This document shows positions 53,832 through 63,639 of a stretch of DNA of 64,000 nucleotides, one piece after another (position 1 is the stretch's first letter; every line of letters begins with the position of its first letter). Both the position numbers and the translations under genes were made by a program. Under the pieces are notes generated by a model, which saw only the letters and a program-made list of their open reading frames with translations, was not told where the DNA came from and did not search any database. The stretch lies in contig NZ_FXUL01000010.1 in the NCBI RefSeq assembly GCF_900182955.1, forward strand, positions 1 to 64,000. The letters run 5' to 3'. The stretch is from Noviherbaspirillum suwonense (GTDB lineage Bacteria; Pseudomonadota; Gammaproteobacteria; Burkholderiales; Burkholderiaceae_D).

Positions 53832-54613
53832 CTGAGACGAATCCTGAAAATATGAGCTAACCCACGGTTTACTAAGCGGTTTTTCAGCTATCCACACAGC
53901 CTGTGGATAACTTTGTGAACAAACCCCTCTTGACATCAGAAAAGCGAGGTTTCATGCGGGTTTCCGGCGCATGCCCAAACCTGGTGAGAAAAAAGAGTCT
54001 ATAAAAATCAACGACTTATATTTTGCAAAAATGAGACAAAAAATATTTTGTTTTTGCTGCGCACCATTCCAATTTTGTGAATAAGTAAGGATGCCGGGCA
54101 TTATTTTTTATGCCCCCGCAGGCTTATTCACAATACCTTCGGGGAAACCTTGCCGCTTCTCTGTCGCTGCACGCACCGTTTAACAAAATTTCTGCGACTA
54201 CATAAAGCTTGGCGGTAAGACAATCATTCCACCCAAAAACATCGCAAAAGAAAATGTCATACAAAACGGCAATTATTTTCTCGTTGGCAAAAAGAAATCT
54301 ACTTGCACCTTAAGAAGCGCTTCTAAGCCCCGGTTTACAAAAGAGATTCAAAACTGCAAAAGCTGTGGATAACTTTGTGCACAAATGTGCGTAAGTTTTC
54401 AAGGCAGGCATGTCCGAATTCGTCAACCCTGTTTATTCGAACAGGATTCCGATTAAAAAAGCCTTATATTTCAATGACTTGAATTAATTTTCCACAGCCG
54501 GCGCCGGCTTGCATATGCAGGTTAATTGTCAAGCGTTCCCGCATAATTTTGTGCATAAGTAGGCAATCGATGCCGTGGCAGCCTTATTTAACAATCGCCT
54601 TTTTACCCTGCCG
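53832..54613. other. AT-rich priA-hemE intergenic region with DnaA boxes
   Basis: Some 780 bases without a gene and clearly AT-richer than the neighbours. Perfect TTATNCACA boxes occur at 53902-53910(-), 54076-54084(-), 54124-54132(+), 54364-54372(-) and 54550-54558(-). One-mismatch boxes lie at 53888, 53914, 54376 and 54488. AT-only-like stretches that could melt are at 54001-54060 and 54230-54300. The arrangement looks like a replication origin or a DnaA-binding locus. Confidence 0.7.
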
Positions 54614-55711
54614 TCAAGCCTGTCCGGGCTGCGTGCGCTGGGCCCGGCTGATCCGGTGGACGGCTTCCACCATCGCGTCCACCGACTCGGGCGGCGTGAA
54701 CTGCGAAATGCCGTGGCCGAGGTTAAAAACGTGCCCGTGCCCGGCGCTTGGCGGCCCGTAGGACGCCAGCAGCCTGCCGACCTCGCTCTCGATGCGCGCC
54801 GGATTGGCGAACAGCACCGAGGGGTCCAGGTTGCCCTGCAGCGCGACCCTGTCGCCGACCCGCGCGCGGGCGGAGCCGAGGTTCACGGTCCAGTCCAGTC
54901 CGACCGCGTCAGCGCCGATGTCGGCGATCTGTTCCAGCCACAGCCCACCGCCCTTGGTGAAGACGATGCTCGGTATGCGCACGCCGTCCTTTTCGGTCTG
55001 CAGCTGGCCCATCACCTCGCGCATGTAGGCGAGCGAGAATTCCTGGTAGACGCCGTCGGCCAGCGCGCCGCCCCAGGTGTCGAAGATCATCACGGCCTGC
55101 GCGCCGGCGTCGATCTGCGCATTCAGGTAGGCGGCCACGGCAGCCGCATTGGTGCGCAGGATGTGGTGCATCAGGTCGGGCCGGTCGTACAGCATGGTCT
55201 TGACGCGGCGGAAGTCGTCCGAGCCGCCGCCTTCGACCATATAGCAAGCCAATGTCCAGGGACTGCCCGAGAAACCGATCAGCGGCACCCTGCCCTGCAG
55301 CTCGGTGCGGATCTGGGTCACGGCGTCGAACACATAGCGCAGGCTGTCGAGGTCGGGCGCGCGCAATGCCTGCACCGCCGCCTCGTCGCGCAGCGGACGC
55401 TCGAACTTCGGCCCTTCGCCGTCGGCGAAATACAGGCCCAGGCCCATCGCGTCCGGCACCGTCAGGATGTCGGAAAACAGGATGGCCGCGTCCAGCGGAT
55501 AGCGCGCCAGCGGCTGCAGCGTGACTTCGGTCGCATAGTCGGGATTCTTCGCCAGCCCCAGGAAGGACCCGGCGCGGGCGCGGGTGGCGCGGTATTCGGG
55601 CAGGTAGCGGCCGGCCTGGCGCATCAGCCACAGCGGCGTGTAGTCGGTCGGCTGGCGCAGCAGCGCGCGCAGGAAAGTGTCGTTCTTGAGTGCGGCGAAG
55701 GAAGTGGACAT
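54614..55711 (-). CDS. hemE: uroporphyrinogen decarboxylase
   Basis: A 365-aa enzyme of heme synthesis that removes four carboxyl groups from uroporphyrinogen III. The active-site signature [16 protein letters not shown] (with the two Arg) is near residue 26, the catalytic Asp is in [16 protein letters not shown], and [19 protein letters not shown] and DTWGG follow. Start 55711 ([11 protein letters not shown]) is the family start; the extension to 55912 is not conserved. Confidence 0.96.
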   Translation of the reverse strand: MSTSFAALKNDTFLRALLRQPTDYTPLWLMRQAGRYLPEYRATRARAGSFLGLAKNPDYATEVTLQPLARYPLDAAILFSDILTVPDAMGLGLYFADGEGPKFERPLRDEAAVQALRAPDLDSLRYVFDAVTQIRTELQGRVPLIGFSGSPWTLACYMVEGGGSDDFRRVKTMLYDRPDLMHHILRTNAAAVAAYLNAQIDAGAQAVMIFDTWGGALADGVYQEFSLAYMREVMGQLQTEKDGVRIPSIVFTKGGGLWLEQIADIGADAVGLDWTVNLGSARARVGDRVALQGNLDPSVLFANPARIESEVGRLLASYGPPSAGHGHVFNLGHGISQFTPPESVDAMVEAVHRISRAQRTQPGQA

Positions 55712-55969
55712 CGGCCTGGAGGGGAATTTCGGGAAGCGGCTATTATCGCCGAAACCCCGGCCGCACATGCTTTTTCCGGTCCTGCACCGGCGTTCGGGCA
55801 AACCGGGCGGCGCGATTATCGAGCCTGCCGTACCGGTCGCACCTGCGGCATCCGCCGCATCCGCCGCCCGGTCATCCATCGTGCGGCACATCATGCCCGG
55901 CGCGAAGATCACGCTTCATAGTATCGGTGAATGCGGCCGGCATTCCCGGCGCGGAGGTGAAAGGACGCG

Positions 55970-57502
55970 GTGAACCCGACAATCAATTGCGATGTGCTGG
56001 TGGTCGGCGGCGGCATCCATGGCTGCGCCATTGCCAGGGACGCGGCCGGACGCGGCCTTTCGGTGGTGCTTTGCGAGCGCAGCGACCTGGCCGCGCAAGT
56101 GTCGCCCATCTCGACCGGGCTGATACACGGCGTGCTGCGCTACCTGGAAGGCCGCGACTTCAGCGCCGTGCGCCGCGCGCTGTCCGAGCGCAATACGCTG
56201 ATGCGCTCGGCGCCCCACCTGTTTTCGCCGCTGCGCCTTGCGATGCCGCACGACAGGGGCCAGCCTCCCGCATGGGCGATCCGGGCCGGCCTGATGCTGT
56301 GCGACCGCCTCGCCGCCCATCCGCTGCTGCCGGCGTCGCGCCATGCCAACCTGCTGCAGCATGTGGCCGGCGGTCCGCTGCTGCTGGATTTCCGCGAAGG
56401 CGCGCTGTTTTCCGATGCCCGCGTCGACGAGTCCCGGCTGGTGGCGCTCAACGCGGCGGCCGCCGCCGAAGCCGGGGCCACGGTGCTGACCCGGACGGTC
56501 TGCGACAGCGCGCAGCGCCTGCAGGGCCGCTGGCGGGCGACGCTGTGCAATGTCGCCGGCGCCTGCCTGCCGGTATCCGCCCGCGCGCTGGTCAACGCGA
56601 CCGGCGCCGGGGCCGCGCGTTTCCTGCACCAGGCCACCGGCGCCGTCCAGCCGTGCCGGCTGGTCAAGGGCGTCGAGCTGCTGTTGCGCAGGAAGTTCGG
56701 CCATGGCTACGGCTACCGCTTCCAACACCCGGACGGGCAAACGGTGTTCGTGCTGCCCTTCGAGCAGGATTACACGCTGGTCGGCGCCGCCGGCGGCGCT
56801 TATGACGGCGACCCGGCCAGCGTGGCCATCAGCGACGAAGAGATCGCCGCGCTGTGCGGCCTGGTCAACCGCTACTTCACCGCGCCGACCACGCTGTCCG
56901 ACGTGGTGCTGGCCTCGTCCAGCGCCTTCATGCTGCCGGACGCCGATGCCGCCCAACCGGCGTCGCCCTGCAAATACCAGCTCAGGCTAGACCTGGACGG
57001 CGCGCCGGTGCTGTCGGTGCTGGGCGGCGGGCTCAGCACCTTCCGGCTGCTGGCCGAGGAAGCGATGGACCGCCTGGCCCCGCGGCTGGGCCGCTTCCGG
57101 GGCGCATGGACCGCCGGCGCCATGCTGCCCGGCGGCGACCTGGTCGACACCGCCCACCCATTGCGGCGCCTGCTGAGCCTCGACGACTACGTGCGCCGGC
57201 AGAAGCAGGTCTACGGATGGGCGCCTCCGAAGCTGATCGAACGCTATGTCCGCGCTTATGGCAGCCGGGTGCACAAGCTGCTCGAACGCTGCGCCGGCAT
57301 GCAGGATCTCGGCGAGCAGGTGCTGCCGGGCCTGTATGAAAACGAGGTGCGATACCTGGTGCGGCACGAGTGGGCGACGACCGCCGAGGATATCCTGTGG
57401 CGCCGCTCGAAGCTCGGCCTGCGCCTGCCGCCCGAGGCGGCCGGCACGCTCGATGCGTGGCTGGCCTCGGCCACCGAGCAGGCCGAGTCTCCGCAGCGCT
57501 GA
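55970..57502 (+). CDS. glpD: FAD-dependent glycerol-3-phosphate dehydrogenase
   Basis: A 510-aa flavoenzyme that oxidises glycerol-3-phosphate to dihydroxyacetone phosphate and feeds quinones at the inner membrane. FAD motif DVLVVGGGIHGCAIARDAAGRG at the N-terminus, then STGLIHGVLRYLE (STxLIHGGLRYLE in most homologues), RTVCDSAQRLQGRW, NATGAGA and FVLPFEQDYTLVGA. The C-terminal domain ends with RHEWATTAEDILWRRSKLGL. The start GTG 55970 follows AAGGA. No glpF or glpK adjacent; single gene. Confidence 0.92.
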   Translation: MNPTINCDVLVVGGGIHGCAIARDAAGRGLSVVLCERSDLAAQVSPISTGLIHGVLRYLEGRDFSAVRRALSERNTLMRSAPHLFSPLRLAMPHDRGQPPAWAIRAGLMLCDRLAAHPLLPASRHANLLQHVAGGPLLLDFREGALFSDARVDESRLVALNAAAAAEAGATVLTRTVCDSAQRLQGRWRATLCNVAGACLPVSARALVNATGAGAARFLHQATGAVQPCRLVKGVELLLRRKFGHGYGYRFQHPDGQTVFVLPFEQDYTLVGAAGGAYDGDPASVAISDEEIAALCGLVNRYFTAPTTLSDVVLASSSAFMLPDADAAQPASPCKYQLRLDLDGAPVLSVLGGGLSTFRLLAEEAMDRLAPRLGRFRGAWTAGAMLPGGDLVDTAHPLRRLLSLDDYVRRQKQVYGWAPPKLIERYVRAYGSRVHKLLERCAGMQDLGEQVLPGLYENEVRYLVRHEWATTAEDILWRRSKLGLRLPPEAAGTLDAWLASATEQAESPQR

Positions 57503-57554
57503 AAACCGGATGGAGCCACCTTGCGGGCGCATCACCCTCGTTCGACGAAGCGCA

Positions 57555-58328
57555 TCAAACGCTACGGTTTATGCCGCCGCCCTGGACAGGAGGCCAATTC
57601 TTTTCCGCGGCCAGCGCCAGTTGGGTCGCCCACACGGCGCAGCCGGCGGCCGACGGATGATAGTTATCGCTTGCCATCAGTCCGGTCGCCGAGATGTCCA
57701 GCCGCATCGGCACATGCACCACGCCCGGCGTTGCCGCGGCCAGGCTGGCAGCGGCCCGGTCCAGCGCGGCCGCCTTCAGGCCCAGCACCCAGCGCAGCGG
57801 CTGCGGCAGCGACGGAAAATGTCCCATCGGCGGGACGCCGGACAGCAGCGTGAGGCGCGGCCGGCATCGTTCCTGCAGCGTCGCCAGCAGCAGCGCCAGG
57901 TCTGCCTGCCAGCGGCCGGACGAGCGAAACGACGTGCTGTCGTTGACGCCGAAAGCCACCAGCAGCAGGTCGACCTGCCCGGCCGGCACCAGCGGCAGCA
58001 GCTGCGACTGCGCGTCGGCGACGGTCACGCCGTTGCGCCCACATGCCTGCCAGCGGACCGGCTGTTGCCGCTGTGCCGAGATGGCCGCCGCCAGCAACGC
58101 GGTGATCGCCTGTTCATGCGTGTCGACGCCGACGCCGGCGACAGGCGACTCGCCCACCGCCAGCAGCCGCAATCCGTCGCCCGCATGCCGCCGTTCCGGG
58201 CCGCACAGGCCGCGGTCCGGCCCGGCCGCTTCCGGCAGCCGGGGCGTGATGCGGCGCACCCGCCGCCCCTGCGCAGCCAGCAGCGGCAGCAGCGGCAGGG
58301 CCGCCAGTTCCGGCAGCCAGCGGCGCAC
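57555..58328 (-). CDS. SGNH/GDSL-type hydrolase
   Basis: A 257-aa esterase-like protein. Block I reads AVGESPVAG, so the usual GDS is GES with the nucleophile Ser kept; block III is FGVNDST and block V is DNYHPS with the catalytic Asp and His. An N-terminal hydrophobic stretch (LPELAALPLLPLLAAQG) may be a signal or anchor. The start is uncertain: GTG 58328 gives a sensible N-terminus, TTG further upstream is possible, and the open frame to 58787 overlaps ppk2. Substrate unknown. Region 58329-58588 holds nothing else. Confidence 0.75.
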   Translation of the reverse strand: MRRWLPELAALPLLPLLAAQGRRVRRITPRLPEAAGPDRGLCGPERRHAGDGLRLLAVGESPVAGVGVDTHEQAITALLAAAISAQRQQPVRWQACGRNGVTVADAQSQLLPLVPAGQVDLLLVAFGVNDSTSFRSSGRWQADLALLLATLQERCRPRLTLLSGVPPMGHFPSLPQPLRWVLGLKAAALDRAAASLAAATPGVVHVPMRLDISATGLMASDNYHPSAAGCAVWATQLALAAEKNWPPVQGGGINRSV

Positions 58329-58588
58329 GGTCAGCCAGCCGCCGCGCCATCGCTGGCCGGCGGACGAGTGGCCCGGCAACCGACTGGCAGTGCGGGAGGC
58401 TTGGATGGATGCGTTCGTTTCATCGTGCGCACGATCAGGTTGATGGGGCGGCGTCGCGGCTACGGCTGCATTCGCGCGGACGTCGCCGGCATGTTGCCAC
58501 GCCGTCCCGGCCTCGCGGCCATGCGGGCCGCCAGCCTCGCGGGAATCGATGCCACCGCGCTGCCGTTCCCGGCTGCCTCCCAGGCAGC

Positions 58589-59395
58589 CTATTCCACCTT
58601 GAGCGCCGCGTATTCCGGATGCGGCGTCGGATAGGACAGCTTCATGCCTTCCAGCACTTCCTTCAGGATGGATGCGACGACCAGGTTGCGGTGGGTCTTC
58701 GAGTCCGCCGGCACCACGTACCACGGCGACCGGTCGGTATCCGTCTCGGTCAGCAGCTCGGTATAGGCGCTCTGGTATTCGCTCCACAGCTTGCGTTCCT
58801 CCAGGTCCTGCGGGTCGAATTTCCAGTGCTTCTGCGGGTCGTCCAGCCGCGCCTGCAGCCGCAGTTTCTGTTCATCCTTCGACAGATGCAGGAAGAACTT
58901 GACGACCACGGTGCCGGTCTCCGACAGCATCCGCTCGAAGTCGCGGATGTGGGCATACCGCCGCTTGCATTCCTTGTCGTCGATCCAGCCATGCACCTTC
59001 GGCACCAGCACATCCTCGTAATGGCTGCGGTTGAAGATCACGATCTCGCCCTGCCCCGGCGCCGCCATGTGGATGCGCCACAGGAAGTCATGTTCCTTTT
59101 CCACGGTGCTGGGCGCCTTGAAGGCGACCGTGCGCAGCCCCAGCGGGTCGGTGGCGTCGAACACGCCGCGTATCGTGCCGTCCTTGCCCGAGCTGTCCAT
59201 GCCCTGCAGGATCACCAGCAGCTTGCGCTGGTGTTCGGCATAGAAAATGTCCTGCAGCGCGGCGATTTCGCCGGCCAGTATCTCGACCGCCCGCTTGTCC
59301 ACCGCCTTGTCGCCGGAAGACAGCGGCTTGGCGCCCGCGTCCTCGTCCCTGACCTTGAATTTTTTGGACAGGCGAAACTGCTCGCTGATTTTCAT
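58589..59395 (-). CDS. ppk2: polyphosphate kinase 2 family nucleotide kinase
   Basis: A 268-aa PPK2 enzyme that transfers phosphate between polyphosphate and AMP/ADP or other nucleotides. Walker A-like LQGMDSSGKDGTIRGVF, Walker B-like IVIFNRSHYEDVLVPKVHGW and the lid region YAHIRDFERMLSETGTVVVKFFLHLSK are complete. Length and motifs fit the single-domain polyphosphate:AMP/ADP phosphotransferase group. Downstream of the CoA-binding protein gene, 25 bases apart. Confidence 0.93.
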   Translation of the reverse strand: MKISEQFRLSKKFKVRDEDAGAKPLSSGDKAVDKRAVEILAGEIAALQDIFYAEHQRKLLVILQGMDSSGKDGTIRGVFDATDPLGLRTVAFKAPSTVEKEHDFLWRIHMAAPGQGEIVIFNRSHYEDVLVPKVHGWIDDKECKRRYAHIRDFERMLSETGTVVVKFFLHLSKDEQKLRLQARLDDPQKHWKFDPQDLEERKLWSEYQSAYTELLTETDTDRSPWYVVPADSKTHRNLVVASILKEVLEGMKLSYPTPHPEYAALKVE

Positions 59396-59420
59396 GATGT
59401 TCCTGTTGTTGTTGATGGAT

Positions 59421-59846
59421 TCAGCGCGGGTGCGAGGCCTGGTGCTCGACTTTCAGGCAGCGGTCCATCACGACCATCATGCCCGCCTTCCGCGCGAGCC
59501 TGGCCGCTTCCTCGTTGACTATGCCGAGCTGCATCCACAGGCAGCGGGCGCCTATGGCCACCGCCTCTTCGGCAACCGGCAGGATGTCTTCCGGCTTGCG
59601 GAAGCAGTCGACGATGTCGACCACGCCATGCTCTTTCGACGCCTGCGTCAGCGTCGCATAGCAGTGTTCGCCGAGGATGGATTGCCCGGCATAGGTCGGA
59701 TTGATCGGGATGATGCGATGGCCATGCTGCTGCAGGTAGCTGGCGACCTGGTGGCTGGCGCGCTCCGGGCGGCTGGACAGGCCGACGACAGCAATCGTGC
59801 GCGCGGCGGACAGCATCTGCGGTATCGATTCGAATGCCTTGGGCAT
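59421..59846 (-). CDS. CoA-binding domain protein (YccU-like)
   Basis: A 141-aa Rossmann-type CoA-binding protein: ARTIAVVGLSSRPERASHQVASYLQQHGHRIIPINPTYAG (dinucleotide-type loop), VVDIVDCFRKPEDILPVAEEAVAIGARCLWMQLGIVNEEAARLARKAGMMVVMDRCLKVEH. Single-domain versions are widespread and of unknown role. A degenerate partial copy of codons 18-58 lies at 60650-60775. Confidence 0.9.
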   Translation of the reverse strand: MPKAFESIPQMLSAARTIAVVGLSSRPERASHQVASYLQQHGHRIIPINPTYAGQSILGEHCYATLTQASKEHGVVDIVDCFRKPEDILPVAEEAVAIGARCLWMQLGIVNEEAARLARKAGMMVVMDRCLKVEHQASHPR

Positions 59847-60047
59847 GGGTTGCGCCTTTCAATGGAAGACAGGAGATCTTGCCATTATTGTAAGGCGCTG
59901 TCCGGGATAGGCTTGATTGTTGTTTGCCATGATTTGCGCACATCGCCACCTCCTTCATCTTCCGGCGGCATGAGCGTCGTCAATGGCAAAATAAACCTGC
60001 GGCGGGGCCGAGCTTTCACCTGGCATGCGATGAAACCGGAAAGCCGG

Positions 60048-60572
60048 TTATTCAGAGGGCACCGGCTTTTCAAGGCTCACAGGCATTTGACGATAATGCG
60101 CCGCCAAATTGCTAATTGCGTTGCAGTCGGACTCCATCAGCATCTGCGCGGCTATCATCTCATTGACCAAAATCGCTTTATTGTCGTGTGTTGACAATGG
60201 CGCCTCGGACTGGGCAACGTATGTTTCGAGCTCTTGCACCGTCAACCCATCCATTGACTTCCCGGTTCGGCCAAATGCGTCCAACAAAGCCGTTGTCGGT
60301 GTCCGATCGCCATGTTCGGATCTCCACCAGCCCTTTAACTGCAGCAATCTAGTCAGTTCCTTTTCAGCTTTTGAAACATAACGTTCCAGCAGGAAGCGCC
60401 GGGCAAGTCTGTTAAGCAACTGATTAACGCAAGACACGCTGCGTAGCGTCGGCCTGCCGGCTGGACCATTTCTGTCCGGGATTTCATTCAGGATCAGACC
60501 ATGAATCTCATTCGGCAAGGTTTCATAGCTGAAGGGGGTAACGCCTTGTGTGGAAGAAGAAGTGCGGTCCAT
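60048..60572 (-). CDS. F-box-like domain protein, copy A
   Basis: A 174-aa protein. Residues about 14-60 (SYETLPNEIHGLILNEIP ... TLRSVSCVNQLLNRLARRFLL) match the eukaryotic F-box pattern: LPxE, hydrophobic I-L pair, and LRxVSxVNxxLNRLA. The rest is helical with no recognised domain and no leucine-rich repeats. F-box proteins in bacteria are mostly effectors that hijack host SCF ubiquitin ligases (for example the GALA proteins of Ralstonia). No signal peptide; the Ser/Thr-rich N-terminus MDRTSSSTQGVTPF would be compatible with type III secretion. A damaged paralogue lies at 60811-61359. The call is by eye. Confidence 0.6.
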   Translation of the reverse strand: MDRTSSSTQGVTPFSYETLPNEIHGLILNEIPDRNGPAGRPTLRSVSCVNQLLNRLARRFLLERYVSKAEKELTRLLQLKGWWRSEHGDRTPTTALLDAFGRTGKSMDGLTVQELETYVAQSEAPLSTHDNKAILVNEMIAAQMLMESDCNAISNLAAHYRQMPVSLEKPVPSE

Positions 60573-60649
60573 TTGGCAGGCTCCATTACGATTTGGGGCC
60601 CGGTAAGTGCCGATGGACGTGTTGCTGTTCCGTTAAAGAATGGGGCGTC

Positions 60650-60775
60650 GCCGATGGACTGGCCAGCATAGGTCGGATTGATCGGGATGATGCGGCGGCC
60701 ATGCTGCTGCAGGTAGCTGGCGACCTGATGGCTGGCCCGTTCAGAGCGGTTGGAGCGACTTGCCACCGCGGTAAT
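60650..60775 (-). pseudogene. fragment of a second CoA-binding protein gene
   Basis: On the minus strand it encodes SERASHQVASYLQQHGRRI and INPTYAGQSIG, nearly identical to codons 18-58 of the gene at 59421-59846, with no start, no 3' half and diverging ends. It lies between the two F-box-like copies, so a block containing CoA-binding and F-box genes was probably duplicated and then eroded. Confidence 0.8.
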
Positions 60776-60810
60776 GCGGGCAACCGGCAGCAGCCTGGAA
60801 TGGCAAGAGG

Positions 60811-61359
60811 CTATGAGGTTTTGTAGAGCTTCTCAATTTGGAAGGAAAAGTCGTTGTACATCGCAGTCAGTTTGTCTGATGTGCTTTGGCAGGAAATGAA
60901 CGACATCTGCATGGCGATCATGCCGTTCACGGACGAACGCGTATTGCAACTCGTCAGAAAGGGATGCTCGCTCCTGGACAGAAACGACTCGAGTTCGGCC
61001 GGATTCAACCGGTCTGTCAACTTTTGGGTTCGCTCGAATGCATCCATGTAAGCATTCGATGGCATTTGCTCTGCGTGTACCGCCAGCCAGTTTTTTAGTT
61101 GAATTAGGCCATTCACTTTCTTTTCTGACGAGTATGCAGGAAACCCGACTTCCATCATCGAAACGTAGCATTCCATCAAGAAGGGCATTGCAATCCCATG
61201 GAGTTGCTGGTTGACGCATGAGACGCTATGCAAGGTCGGCCGACCGGCTGGCCCGTTCACCTACGGTATCTGGCTCAGAATCATTTGATGAACTTCATTT
61301 GGCAGGGATTCGTAGCTGAACGGCGTCGTGTTTTGGGTCGAAGAGGAAGTACGGTCCAT
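60811..61359 (-). pseudogene. F-box-like domain protein, copy B, broken by an in-frame stop
   Basis: From ATG 61359 the frame reads MDRTSSSTQNTTPFSYESLP and NEVHQMILSQIP, parallel to copy A, then meets TAG at 61261-61263 exactly where copy A has Asp (NEIPDRNGPAGRP). After the stop the same frame continues VNGPAGRPTLHSVSCVNQQL to the end at 60811, giving a 182-codon paralogue. The downstream part could restart at GTG 61260 but would lack half of the F-box. Codon use is less GC-biased than in neighbours. The gene may be dead or, less likely, read through. Confidence 0.7.
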
Positions 61360-61444
61360 GGTGAAGGCTCCATCGTCAGGTTCAGGGCCTGCTGGGTACC
61401 TGCCGTCTTGGCCATGTTCCAGGGCGCGGCGCAACCATATCTAA

Positions 61445-61601
61445 TACCAATCCCAACCCATAAACGCGCCATGAAATCGCGTCTTTTTCCGCCTGGCCGC
61501 GTTGCACTCGTCGTGAATAGCCTGCTATTCACTCCTCCTGCGCCTTGCCAGACGAAAAAATCCATCGATTTCATCCGGCACGTTATGGATTGGGATTGGT
61601 A
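61445..61601. mobile_element. palindromic MITE-like element
   Basis: A 157-bp imperfect palindrome. Its ends are 19-base inverted repeats (TACCAATCCCAACCCATAA and TTATGGATTGGGATTGGTA, 18 of 19 matching). Inside, CGCCTGGC pairs with GCCAGACG and the centre is GAATAG-CCTG-CTATTC. No open frame of note. It resembles non-autonomous hairpin repeats (MITEs) that are scattered in many betaproteobacterial genomes. No clear target-site duplication is visible. Confidence 0.7.
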
Positions 61602-61626
61602 TAACTTGCGAAATGACGCGTCCATG

Positions 61627-61649
61627 AAAAAAGGCAGCCGAAGCTGCCC
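61627..61649 (-). terminator. terminator of the ATP synthase operon
   Basis: On the minus strand GGCAGC-TTCG-GCTGCC followed by six T, 25 bases after the atpC stop: a classic intrinsic terminator with a UUCG tetraloop. Confidence 0.92.
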
Positions 61650-61673
61650 TTGCTGATTACCTGTGTTGCTGTC

Positions 61674-62096
61674 TTACCGCTTCTGCCGCAGCCGCTGGAT
61701 CGCGGCCAGCTGTGCAATTGCCACTGCCAGCTCCGACTGCGCGGTCGCGTAGTCGATCTTCGATTCCTGGTTGACCAGGGTTTCCTCGGCCAGACGCTTG
61801 GCTTCGGCTGCTTTCGCCTCGTCCAGGTCGTGGCCGCGGATCGCGGTGTCGGCCAGCACGGTCACCGCGTTCGGCTGCACTTCCAGGATGCCGCCGGCGA
61901 CGAAGACAAACTCGTCTTCCGCCTGGCCAGCCACCTTGATGCGCACGGCGCCCGGGCGGATGCGGGTGATCAGCGGGGTGTGTTTGGGATAAATGCCCAG
62001 CTCGCCCGCTTCACCCGGCAACGCGACGAATTCCGCTTCGCCGGAGAAGATCAGCTCTTCGGCGGAAACGACGTCGACGTGTATTGTATTTGCCAT
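61674..62096 (-). CDS. atpC: ATP synthase F1 epsilon subunit
   Basis: A 140-aa subunit of the F1 rotor that couples rotation and can inhibit ATP hydrolysis. N-terminal beta-barrel ([42 protein letters not shown]) and C-terminal two-helix domain are complete. Last gene of the atp operon, 90 bases after atpD. Confidence 0.97.
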   Translation of the reverse strand: MANTIHVDVVSAEELIFSGEAEFVALPGEAGELGIYPKHTPLITRIRPGAVRIKVAGQAEDEFVFVAGGILEVQPNAVTVLADTAIRGHDLDEAKAAEAKRLAEETLVNQESKIDYATAQSELAVAIAQLAAIQRLRQKR

Positions 62097-62186
62097 ATCA
62101 AAACCTTCTCAAGCTGGAACCATCATGGTGCAGGGGTCAAGCGACAAGCGGACCAGCCGGCAGAGCCGGCCTGTCCGCATTGCCGA

Positions 62187-63611
<1,425 letters not shown>

Positions 63612-63639
63612 TTAAATTCTGTTTCACGCGTTTGCGTGT

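Larger units (their letters stand above)
61360..61673. other. intergenic region between F-box copy B and atpC
   Basis: About 310 bases with no gene. It contains the upstream remnant shared by both F-box copies (GGCTCCAT near 61366, also at 60583), the palindromic element at 61445-61601 and the atp operon terminator at 61627-61649. Confidence 0.8.

Noticed and set aside
53832-53936. Longer PriA start at 53936
   Set aside because: The added residues do not resemble PriA N-termini and the DNA overlaps the DnaA-box region; GTG 53831 matches the family start.
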